Assembly (NCBI GenBank): GCA_905183005.1
Contig: CAJJDO010000153.1
Location: 173,835 to 237,834 of the forward strand
Length of the DNA: 64,000 nt
Source: Paramecium pentaurelia
Taxonomy: Eukaryota > Ciliophora > Oligohymenophorea > Peniculida > Parameciidae
Direction of reading: 5' to 3'
Part shown: one piece after another, positions 13,835 to 24,203 of the stretch
Layout of the letters: every line of letters starts with the position of its first letter
Position numbering within the stretch: the stretch's first letter is position 1
Notes under the pieces: model-generated
The model's database searches: none
The model's input: only the letters and a program-made list of their open reading frames with translations
Told to the model about the DNA's origin: nothing
Translations under genes and position numbers: made by a program

Positions 13835-14153
13835 TTAAATTAATATTATAAATATAAAAAATCTATAAAGAAGTCTGACACTTCCATTACCATAAAATCA
13901 TGCTACCATATTAAAGTATCTTGTTGTTTTGCAAATGATTACATATTAATTTGTAAAAAAGTACTTTTCAAAAATATATATAATAAAATGTCAGAGAAAT
14001 ATATAATAAACATTTTTTTTGCATAAAATTTATTTACTAAAGAAATCTGTATTGAATTGGATTGAAAAATATTATCAATTTATTTTAATCACTTATCCTG
14101 ATCATAATATAAGATTGTCTAATGGTATATTCCAAGGATAATTAAAAAAATTT
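13835..14153. other. Intergenic stretch, no supported gene
   Basis: AT-rich spacer between the PG-rich repeat gene and a doubtful plus-strand frame. An open stretch in the frame used by the next feature continues back to about 14045 but without a clear start codon. No RNA gene or repeat was recognised. Confidence 0.5.
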
Positions 14154-14880
14154 ATGATTATATTATGTGATTAGAAAATAATAATGACATCATTAATAAG
14201 AAAAGTTGACAATTCAAAAATTGAAATCTTTCTTAACTCCCATAGATGATGTTGTTGAGAAGAATAAAAATTATGAGACCTTTTTTTAATACTCTTAGGA
14301 CTCTTAGATCAATAAAAAATAACAAATATTCTTTAATCATTGGAAGACATCTGTTTAGGTGTTCTAATCATCTTAATTTTATACAAAAAAATCTGGGACT
14401 CCAATTGCATCAAATACTAATCCACATAATTTCACATTATATTAATCTTATTAGCCTAATAATGATAAATAATAATTACAATCGTAATTGTATGGTCTAA
14501 TTATTACATCTTTTTTTTTGTCTTCTTTTGTATATCTCTATTATTTTGAGTAGATTGAATTTTCACATGTTAATTGTTCTGCCATTCAACCTTATTTAAT
14601 TTTAATTTTTAATTATTTGATTACTGGACAAATATATATACCCAAAATTGCATAAATGGAATTAATCAATTTTTGTTACTAATTTATTTTTAGTATGTCC
14701 TAGATATAATTGATCTAAGAATTGGAATAGATGAATTTTAATAGAAAGGACAATAAACATAAAAATAAGATGAATAAGAAAATTAATATAAAATAACATA
14801 TAAAATATAAAATATAACATGAATAATAAAGACTATCATTTTGTTATTAACAGAAATTATTACTAATCTCCTCCTATTGA
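14154..14880 (+). CDS. Doubtful open reading frame with membrane segments
   Basis: With TAA/TAG as Gln, a frame is open from about 14188 to TGA at 14878. A 34-nt intron (about 14171-14204, GTGATT...ATAAG) can join it to an ATG at 14154. The product would have a polar N-terminal half (KSFLTPIDDVVEKNKNYETF) followed by two hydrophobic segments (IITSFFLSSFVYLYYF and PYLILIFNYLITG) and a Lys/Asn-rich tail. No family is recognised. Its last 45 bp overlap the 3' end of the opposite exonuclease gene, which argues against it. With one stop codon in AT-rich DNA a chance frame of this length is possible, so it could be a relic or not coding at all. Confidence 0.35.
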
Positions 14881-16191
14881 CAGTATAAATACTTAAAAAT
14901 TTATATAAAAAAATACTTGTCTAAGTAGGTGCTAAATTGTACATGTTTTAAAATGAAGATTCAAATTCTTCAAAATTATTCTATATTTATGCAAATATTA
15001 ATTTAGGATTGACAGCATTAGCATTTCTCTAACGTAATAATTCACCCATTCTTTACATTTCTATTTTGATTTTAAGATATAATTACTTTTTTCATCATTG
15101 ATTTACTCTACATCTTCAAAACCCACATCATATTTTAATAAGAATTCTACTTCCTATTTTGTTTCCACTAAATGTATACCTCCTAATTTCTTAAGTTGAA
15201 TTAAGACATCAGGAGTAGCAGTTTATTATTATGTAAATAAAGCACTTGGAAAATGATCTAAAATTTCAATTCTCAATTTAGCTAAAGACAATGCAATTTT
15301 AGCATCTTCATTTGAATCATGTGTATCCTAATAAATTTTAATAAAATTTATATACTTTTTAAATACTTAAATTTAAATATTTATAAGCTAGATTTTTTAA
15401 TGATAACTTTCTGTTACTTTCTGTCATATAAAGAACACTAGTATCTACACATTTATGATGGATAATCTATAAAGCATTTAAATCATTTTCTAAAGAATGA
15501 CCTATTAAAATTGAATCTTCATCTAAAATAGATTTAACCATCTTTTATGCTTCTGTTAATGTAACAGTAACATTACTTAACATATCCTCAGTTATACCAC
15601 TATATCTATATAATAGATTAATATTTTATAATACTTAGTGTTATAATCTAATATTTTTGTTTATGGTTTTACTAATATATCAAGTACAACATTGTAATTA
15701 TAATCTACTATAGAAACTCTTGCAAGTTCTAATCTATTTTCTGTCTACACCATTTCACAATCCATTGCAAATATATTCATTCTATTTGTTTACACTTCTC
15801 CATCTAATTTAACATAATCATGATATATTTTTTCATCTATTGGATAAAAATTTAATTTAAGTTATTCTCTATTTAATATAAAATTTCTATATTAATTGTA
15901 AATTAATTCTTCTTATAAAATACTCTATGAAATGAGTTATTATTATTATTGCTTTTATGTTTGAAATACTGGGTCTTCATGATATCTAGTATAAAATAAT
16001 GATTGCCAAAAGTTTCCCTTCCCTTAATCTAATTCTTTAAAATATACAATCTTGTCTTTTTGACTAAAGGTGGATAAAAACTAAGATGATTCTAAATTTA
16101 TTCCAAAATTTAAATTCATCACTACACCACATCTAATTAAATGTTTATTCTATTTTATTGAATTACAATCTTTACAGTCACAGTTAGCCAT
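14836..16191 (-). CDS. DEDDh 3'-5' RNA exonuclease (REXO/Rex1-4-like)
   Basis: Four introns (29, 28, 26 and 25 nt) are removed to give 415 residues. The catalytic domain begins near residue 185 with NIFAMDCEMVQTENRLELAR (Exo I, DxE), then GHSLENDLNALQ (Exo II) and DTHDSNEDAKIAL (Exo III with the catalytic His). This is the EXOIII domain of the Rex1/REXO family, which trims rRNA and other RNAs 3'-5'; all acidic residues and the His are present. The first about 170 residues have a Cys pair start (MANCDCKDC) and no known domain. The end reads NLAPTQTIFILSIGG before TGA. Confidence 0.88.
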
Positions 16192-16435
16192 AATGGATTT
16201 ACTTGATTTTTACAAAATAACCACATTAACAAATTTTATAGAGTTTTTAATTTGAAATACTTTTTTGGTGTTTCGTGATCAATCTTAATCTTAATATTTA
16301 TTGTACCACACTTATATCAATTTTCTAAGGTAATCTTATTGGATTTGCTGCAGGTGTAACACACACTTTTTTTCCTGCAAATAATCAATAGAAATTACCT
16401 ATATTCGGTTCATCTGTATTTGTATTTATATCCAT
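16178..16435 (-). CDS. Possible short protein upstream of the exonuclease
   Basis: From ATG at 16435, removal of one 24-nt intron gives about 78 residues starting MDINTNTDEPNIGKKVCVTP and ending before TGA at 16178. The stop overlaps the exonuclease start by 14 bp in another frame. The first half (VTPAANPIRLPQKIDIS) looks like a real exon, but the second half is basic and less convincing. It may be the first exon of a gene whose structure I could not resolve. Function not recognised. Confidence 0.35.
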
Positions 16436-16717
16436 TAAACAATTCAATTAAAATTTTATATATATAAATATTTAATGAAAGAATATAAATTATAAAATAA
16501 ATAAAAAATGATATTATAATCATTCAGTAATCTAAGATAATTAAAAAGAATTAATAGTCATTATTAAATATTCTTAATTCACTTAGAGAATCAAATATAT
16601 TTATCAAATTTTTTCAATTTATTAAATTTTATTTTAGAACTTTCTAGCTGCGGGATTAAATATAATAATTTTCACCTTCCTGGCAATACATTTAATTATT
16701 ATTCTATTAATAATATT

Positions 16718-18246
16718 TCATTATTTACTCCATAATTAAATCATAGTATTTAGTATTTTATGATTAAAACAGGTACTAATTTTCTTCTTTTAATTCAAAT
16801 TTAAAGCTAAAATCTATTTAGATAAATACTTATAAACCATATATCCATTTTCTTTTTCAACCAAACTAAGTTAATCTAAATCAATTTAATTATCTTCATA
16901 TTAATTATCATGATGAGATTTAAAAAAAAATGAATTATCTTGCTTTACAAAAGTAGGAAATTCCAGTTTTGCTAATATACTCATACTTTCTGATCCAATT
17001 TGATATTTTTAGTAGAAGAATAAAGCATCTTTTTTAATTTAATACAAAATAATGCTAAAAGATGTACCACTTCTAGGTTCCCAATCTTTTCTTTGATCTT
17101 GAAAATTTAAGAAAATATCAAATGAACCCTCTTTCCTCACATCATAAAATTCATCGTGAAAATTTTTATTTAATTGCTTATAACATTAAAAGAGATAATC
17201 TTTAATTTCTTAAAGTTTATTTTCTTCTTATTTAACTCTATTTATTTATTGGAATTATTAAAGATAGTTTTATAATAACTATGAATATTCAATTATTTTA
17301 CATTAACCCATCTTATTATTATCTTACAATTTTTAAAAATTTTAATTAATTTATTATAAACCTATATAGGTTTAGTAGTTATCATATCTAAACATTATTA
17401 TATTTAAAAAAAATCAGCTTATTTATTTAATTTTGATAATTTTACAATTGGATTAATTACTGAATCTTCAAATAATTGATTAAATATTGTATATGGTTAA
17501 TACTTTTCATTTCCATTATTTATATAATCTAAACAAAGATCTTCAGTGTTATTTTCATTTTACCTTATAATAAAATATTCCAAAAAATGGCTCTTTATGT
17601 CATCATGTTTAACCATTTATCTGACCACATAAACTAAAGTCTCGTTTTAATCCTTTAATTTAATCAAATTTTTTATTTCTTTTTAATATAATTATCCTAA
17701 TCTTTTTTAACTTTCCCAAAATTCTAAATTTTCTTTAGTTTTCTTATTCAATAAATCTTTATAATCAAATTCATTCAATTAAATATTGTTAAATTCTTTT
17801 ATTAAAGGCTCATCTTTTAAATCCAACTCTATAATAATAATATTATAATTCTAAAATGATGATCATAATACTTATATTAGAGATTCAACTTGAATAATGT
17901 CTTTTTATGGTAAGGAATCGAAGTTTTCCTATATTAATTTCTTTAAAGTAATGAAACTATTAGTTTTCGATTGGATTTATTGAACTTCTTTCCTAAATTC
18001 AGGACCAAATATTTAAAACTGTGAAAATACTTTTTTCTACTCTAAAATACTTAAAGCAAAACTTAGGAAGTGATCTTTCTAATCCAAATTATATTCCATT
18101 TCTCTATTTTCTTGTTGCTTAACCAAATTATATGTTTAATTAAATATTTAATAATTAAAAGTTATACATAAATCATAATGTTTTTAAAAACAAGATCTCG
18201 AAGCAATAGAAAAAGAATTAGATTGTGATTCTAACTACTACATCAT
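16718..18246 (-). CDS. Hypothetical protein, no recognised domain
   Basis: From MMQQLESQSN at 18246 the frame runs to TGA at 16718 with at least three short introns (near 17840-17860 and 17545-17570, and one or more toward the 3' end). The product is about 470 residues, rich in Lys, Leu, Asn, Phe and Gln, with helical stretches such as NKKTKENLEFWESQKRLGQL. No signal peptide, membrane segment or catalytic motif is visible. Lineage-specific proteins of this kind are common in Paramecium. The 3' exon boundaries are uncertain. Confidence 0.6.
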
Positions 18247-19010
18247 TTTAATAGCAATAAATATATAAAATAAATTAATTGTTAATATCATTTATTAATT
18301 CTTTTTATATTTAACTATAGATACATGAATGGTTGGTGTTTATTAATGAGTTTAAAAATATTAAAGAAACTATTAAATTAATATATGAATTTATTAAACA
18401 TAATTATATGAATAAAAATTCAAAGAATTATTATTGATTAATTAATAGGAAAAAGGAGATTTTAATATCTTGAATATTGGTTAACATAATATAAAATTAA
18501 TTTAATAGAAAAGCTCCATTAAGATTAATAGAATAATTGATGAAAGTTCAATTAATTGTTTATTTATATTTGCAATTATTATTAATCTTATTACTTTATT
18601 AATATGACTTTTTATTTTTATTCCTCAAAATTGATAATAGTTTTTAAATAAGAAAAACAATAATAAATTTCAAATCTATTTCCAATATATTTTTATATAT
18701 TAAATTACAAATCTTAATTTTAAATTAAATATCACAGAAAGTAATTGTAATAATACAAAAAGCATAAATGATATTAAATAATAAATAATTATTATATTTA
18801 CTTTTAGTAGAATATTAAAAGTAAGATTAATATCTTATATAACATTTTTTTTGTCAAATATAATATATTTCAATTAATTTTACTGCTTTTCTATTAAGTA
18901 TATAATATTCTTATAAGAATAAATACATATTTATTAAATTTTTTGTTTAAAAGAATTTAACCTATAGGATTAAATATCAATAACATTTTTTAAATATTTT
19001 AATATAAATA
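18247..19010. other. Intergenic region, 764 bp
   Basis: Extremely AT-rich spacer separating two divergent genes (hypothetical minus gene and membrane-protein plus gene). No open frame with coding character, RNA gene or repeat was recognised. It must contain the promoters of both genes, but no element can be named. Confidence 0.6.
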
Positions 19011-19777
19011 ATGAGATTTGGAAGGGTTGGTGCAATATCTGCAATTACTAGGGCTAAAAGATCTGAGTAGTATTTGGCTGGGAAGTCTGATGATATAGAA
19101 TTGACAGAGAAGTAGCTTAATCGTATTTTATGTTGATAACAAGATAGATGCAGAAAAAATAATGAGAAATATTTCAAAAGATTAAAAATCACTCATTTTA
19201 TATAGAGTTCCTGTATTGTAATATAATAATCCAAATGACTTAGTATTTGGGGAATAGGAATATTGATAATATTATTATCGCTTTATTTGTTATACAATTT
19301 AATTTGGGGATTCGAAGGAAAGGTGTTTAAATAGGGAACCACTTGGTGGTAATACTTTGTATCTTTCATTATAATGGGAATAGGAATCAGTTTTTTAATT
19401 GCTATAAAGAGGGAGAAGTTAATATTCAATAAAGAAGTACAAAATAATATATACAAAGAAAGATGAGATAATATTATGTTATAGGAATATTTGTTGTCAA
19501 AAGAATGTAATGGAATAGAAAATCTCACATCTAAGTAATATGAGAATGGTTAAGAGAGGGATGGATAGTAATAATATTATGGTTAATTGTTGTAGCAATA
19601 CAGAATTCTACTTTGCATTATAAGATTGTGCTTTCTTTTAATGATGGATAATTCTTTGAAATATTGGAAGGGAAGAGTGAATACAAAATAAAGGGTTAAT
19701 TTGTATAGATTGCTTAATATATCAATTATGCTTATTAAGATCTTTAAATTGTAGATGAAACATTTCAAGTGAGATGA
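19011..19777 (+). CDS. Small multi-pass membrane protein, unknown family
   Basis: A plausible model joins five exons: MRFGRVGAISAITRAKRSEQ..., DQKSLILYRVPVF, a two-helix hairpin (IWGIGILIILLSLYLLYNLI and YFVSFIIMGIGISFLIA), IENLTSKEGWIVIILWLIVV, and a soluble tail STLHYKIVLSFNDGQFFEIL ending DLQIVDETFQVR before TGA at 19775. Clear introns are about 26 nt (near 19215-19240) and 20 nt (near 19531-19550); the first and third junctions are less certain and one needs a 48-nt intron. About 210-220 residues with three membrane segments. The family is not recognised. It ends 46 bp before the MST-like kinase gene on the same strand. Confidence 0.65.
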
Positions 19778-19823
19778 ATATATATACTTAATTTGTATTT
19801 ATTAAATTGAATTTCTTATTAAA

Positions 19824-21300
19824 ATGTATTGGAATCATGATCCAGAAGAGGAATTTGAGTTGTTAGAATTAATAGGTGAAGGAGCATATGCAACTGTATA
19901 CAAGGGGAGACACAAAGAGGATGGATAGATAGTGGCAATTAAAATAATTCCTATGGTTGATGAGATTGAGAATTTAGTGTAGGAAATCAAAATTTTGAAA
20001 GTAAGATTTCTCTAATAAGGATTGTTAACATCCTAACATTGTGTCTTTTTTGGGATCTTATTATAAAGATAGTAATCTTTGGTTAATAATGGAATATTGT
20101 TCAGGAGGTTCTGTGTTAGGACTTATGGAAGTGATGGAGAGAGGGTTGAATTAGGAAGAGATTAGTGGTATTATGTATTCAACATTATTGGGAATTGAAT
20201 ATCTTCATTAAAATAAGAAAATACATAGAGATATAAAAGCAGGAAATATATTACTTGATCATAAGGGTTAAGTGAAATTGGCAGATTTTGGAGTTGCTGC
20301 TTAATTAACATATTCATGTGCAGATAAAGTACATTATATATATATTTATTAAATAAAGGGAACATTTATAGGGACTCCATTTTGGATGAGTCCTGAAGTA
20401 ATTAGTAAATCTCGTTATAATTAATTGACTGATATTTGGTCATTAGGTGTTACAGCAATAGAATTAGCAGAAGGGACTCCACCTTATTCTCATATTCATC
20501 CAGTTAGAGCAATGTTTGCAATCAAGAATAATCCACCAATGGGACTTACTAAACCTGAATTATGGTCTAAGGAATTTAATTAATTTGTTTAAGGTTGTTT
20601 AAGAGTGGAAGTAAATGAAAGACCAACTGCATAATAATTATTATAATATACTTTTATTAAATAAGGAAAATTACATTTAAAAAAATTATTAAATTTAGTG
20701 GAATAATATTCAAAGTAATTAGAGGAAGCAAGATTAAATAAATTACAAAAAAATGAGAATAGTTAATAATCAATAAAGGATTAGGTTCCATTAACTATAA
20801 TATCTAATTGTGAATAAATAGATGATGATGATGAGATATCTCATGCTGATTATGGGACTCTTGTTATTAAGGATTAGATGATTTAAATGAAAGAGGAACC
20901 TGATTTCTTAAAATGGAATAAAATGGATTAATAAATAAGTGATCATTAAAAGAAGAAAGTAGAACATTAAAAAGAATTAAGTTTAGAAGCACAAATATAA
21001 AATATGAATTTAGAAGAGAGAAAGAGACTTAAAAATTAAATTGAATAATAGATGAATGAAGAATTAGAATAAATTAAAAAGAAATATTCTTCTAAATTGG
21101 ATTTATTAAATATTAAGATTAAGGAAGAGGAGGATAAAAGAAAATAATAATATTAACCTTTAAATTTACCTTTTAGTTTTTAAGTCAGTTAGGAAGTATT
21201 GTAATAATTGGCTAATGTTAAGACTCCTTTAATAAAATGTCAATAAGTTAAATAAGCCAAACCTCCTCCATTTGAATTTATACCTAAATAGAAATTATGA
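19824..21300 (+). CDS. Ste20/GCK protein kinase, MST1/2 (Hippo)-like
   Basis: Ser/Thr kinase of 475 residues after removal of 19-nt and 30-nt introns. Kinase residues of about 12-270 carry the glycine loop GEGAYATVYKG, VAIKIIP with the ATP lysine, HRDIKAGNILLD, DFGVAAQL and GTPFWMSPEVISKSRYN. The DIKAGN and GTPFWM signatures are those of Ste20/germinal-centre kinases. Near the C-terminus a helical stretch, EQQMNEELEQIKKKYSSKLD, resembles the SARAH domain by which MST1/2 (Hippo) dimerise and bind partners. A ciliate counterpart of Hippo kinase is therefore the best reading; the pathway role is inference. All catalytic residues are present. Confidence 0.92.
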
Positions 21301-21352
21301 TTAAAAAATACCCGCTAAATATTCGTTATATATATAAAATTTATTATTAAAA

Positions 21353-22240
21353 ATGGATTAAACTGTTGTTGATTAATTGTCTTTAGATGCCATACCTTAC
21401 TACTAAGAATAATTGTACGGAGCACTGTCTATAGTATTGGAACTGTAAAATAAAATTGAAGCTGAAAATGAGATGACAGAAAATATTGTCGTTAAAATAT
21501 AAGATGACAATAAAAATGAAATTTATCAACATGTTTTAGATTTTGATGAAAAAAACATAGATGATGTAATATAAGAGATGAATGAGAAATGTTTATCATA
21601 ATTAGAAGAAATAGATTAAGAGACATGTAAATAAGATGAATAAATATTTACAATGAATTAAGTATATTGTATTTATTAACTAATTTAGAAAATTGATGAA
21701 TTGGAAGATATTATTTGTTAATGTATGACTCAAACAAATAAGGATTAAGTTATCTTAAATCAATTAACTAATTTAATTAAGGATAAATAATTACATCTAT
21801 AAGACATTAATATGGAAATTATGGAATAAGAATAGATTAATAAGCAAAATTAATAATTTATGAAAAGAAGAATGAAATAAGAAAAATAAAAATAATAAGA
21901 ATTAGATGAGAAGATGTTATTAAAATAAAAGAAATAAGAGTAAAAATAATTATTGAAAGAGAAAAATGCTAAAAATGAAGAACTCTTGATGTTATAATTA
22001 ATTGAAGAGAAATAAAGATTATAATATGAATTAGATGAATTAGTTAATGGTTAAGAATAGAAGGTTTAATAATTATTGAGTTAAATGGAAACTACAGTAA
22101 TGGAAGAAGAAGAAGAGGATAAATCTGTTGTTACATCTGTTGTCTTTAGAGAAAGTTCAAATAAATCACATTATGAAAGAAGAGAAATTTAAGAACAACC
22201 AAAAAACAGAACATGTTGTGGAGAGTGTACTATTTTCTGA
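21353..22240 (+). CDS. Gln-rich coiled-coil protein with CAAX-like C-terminus
   Basis: One 27-nt intron is removed to give 286 residues. The N-terminus (MDQTVVDQLSLDAIPYYQEQ) is followed by a long charged coiled coil very rich in Lys, Glu and Gln (about residues 150-240), where most Gln codons are TAA or TAG. The last residues are RTCCGECTIF. CTIF fits the C-a-a-X pattern for prenylation, and the extra cysteines just before it could be palmitoylated, so membrane anchoring is a reasonable inference. No catalytic domain is seen. It follows the MST-like kinase by 52 bp on the same strand. Confidence 0.8.
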
Positions 22241-22453
22241 TTAGTTAATGTATAATATAAATACTTTATTATTAATAATAAATAATATTGATAACAGAAT
22301 TATATATATCTACACTAAATTTATTTAACTATAAATCTATATGAATAATAGTTTGTTTTGATCATGAAATAGAAATATAATACCTATTATTTAGATTTAA
22401 CTATTCTAAATAAATTATTTAATATTACAAATTGAATCAATTATATTATTTAT

Positions 22454-23926
22454 ATGCTTTAATCAACAGGTGAAACATCATAAACACAACCATCAATTAA
22501 TTATGCGACTGTGAAATACTCATTCAAATGTGTTCGTCGTCATTTATTTAAAGATAAAGTCTACTATGTTCATGCTCTACCCAATATGATTACAATAGGT
22601 GAAGTATATAAAATAAACCATCATCTTAGCATATTAATGATCCCAATCCTAAATACAAATTAGAACTTAATTTGAAAAATATAATTTATTGGAAACAAGA
22701 ACATGGTTAGAATCGTGCCTTTGGTATTAAATATAAGTAAGTTTTGAAAAATAAGAATAAATTAGAAAGAATGTAAAGTACTTTGAAGCAACTTCTGAAT
22801 AATTATAAAAGTTTAGACAAGAAATTAGTTGTTTAATTGGGTTCCATTCCCTTGATGATCATTATAAAATAGATGAACTTATAGGGAAAGGATCATTCTC
22901 TTCTGTTTATAAAATATATAGATAACATGACAAAAAAGTATTTGCCATGAAATATGTAACAAGTAAATAAAAGAATGATAAAGAAAATATGGTAAAAATA
23001 CTTATATATAAAAAGTAATTAGTAGAAAATGAAATTGGAATTCTTCACTCTTTCAATCATGATTCTATACTCAAAATTTATGAAGTATATAGAGTAGAAG
23101 AATATCATTATGGAATTATTGTTGAATATTTAGATGGAATAGCATTATCTACATTAATTGAATAACTTAAAAAAAATTAATGCATCATCAAAGAATCAGA
23201 TATCAAAACTATTCTTTAATCTTTATTAATAGCATTAGCTATTATACATTAAGAATAAGTTATTCATAGAGATATTAAACCATAAAATATAATGATTTCC
23301 TAATAACATAATTATCGTGTCAAAATTATTGATTTTGGACTTAGCATTAAGAATTAATTATAATATAATAGATGTGGAACTCCAGGTTATATGGCTCCAG
23401 AAATTGTTAATATGAGAAAAGATTAATAGAAAGCTTGGACATCTCTTTGTGATATTTTTAGTCTTGGAGTTGTATTCTTTAAATTGTACTGATATTATTC
23501 AATCTAATAGATTATCCAAAGGAATCAGTTGCTTTCAAGGTTAAACATCAGATTAAGTATTAGCCAATAATAAAAAATGTCAAATCGATTGGTCTATAGT
23601 TTTATAACATAATTATTCTAAAAATTGCATTGTAAAAAAATCAATTTTATAATTAGTAACTATTAAAAGCAATGTTAGCAAAAGATCCTGAAGAAAGAAT
23701 AACTGCATATTAAGCATTATAACATCCATTTTTTGGAGATGCCTTTTCAACCATAAGTACTGACTATGTAGGACATTCAATCAGTCTAAAATCTAAATAA
23801 ATTTTAAATCCAACACTTGAAAAACATAATCTGGATTCCTAAGAAAGTGTTGAAGAAAACTCTGTTTAAAAGTAATAAGTATACAACAGAGATATAAGAC
23901 CATCTATTATAAGTAGAAGGTAATGA
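22454..23926 (+). CDS. Protein kinase with N-terminal PH-like domain
   Basis: Five introns (24-29 nt) are removed to give 447 residues. Residues of about 20-125 (VKYSFKCVRRHLF, VYYVHALPNMITIG, YFEATSEQLQKFRQEISCLI) have the layout of a pleckstrin-homology domain. The kinase domain follows: DELIGKGSFSSVYKIY, FAMKYV with the ATP lysine, VIHRDIKPQNIM, IIDFGLSIK, CGTPGYMAPEIV and LLKAMLAKDPEERITAYQAL. These motifs are complete and CAMK-like, so it should be active. The tail is polar. The PH-kinase arrangement suggests recruitment to membranes, like AKT but with a different kinase subfamily; the substrate is unknown. Confidence 0.88.
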
Positions 23927-23943
23927 TTATATTTTGTTTTTTT

Positions 23944-24174
23944 TCAAAAACAGACATTGTAGTTATCAATAATAATGCTGATAATTCGCAAGAACTCTTA
24001 AAAAGTTATCTATTCATTAGGAAACAATGTAGGATCAATTTATTTGTCTGGCATCAGAACCTTAAAAGCTTTAATACATTCTTCTAATGAAAGATTTCCT
24101 TCTCCCTCTGCATCTAAACTATCAAAAGCCTTCTTTGCTAATTTCTAGACTTTTTCTTTCTCTAATTTATTCAT
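23944..24174 (-). CDS. Small EF-hand Ca2+-binding protein
   Basis: An intronless frame of 76 residues. Residues of about 10-40 form an EF-hand whose loop DAEGEGNLSLEE has acidic or polar ligands at positions 1, 3, 5, 7 and 9 and Glu at 12, so it should bind Ca2+. A second half (DPTLFPNEQITFQEFLRII) looks like a degenerate EF-hand partner without a full loop. It is shorter than calmodulin (four EF-hands) and resembles half a calmodulin-like protein. Its stop lies 18 bp from the stop of the convergent PH-kinase gene. Confidence 0.8.
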
Positions 24175-24203
24175 TATAAAATTAATAATTAATAAAAAAT
24201 ATA

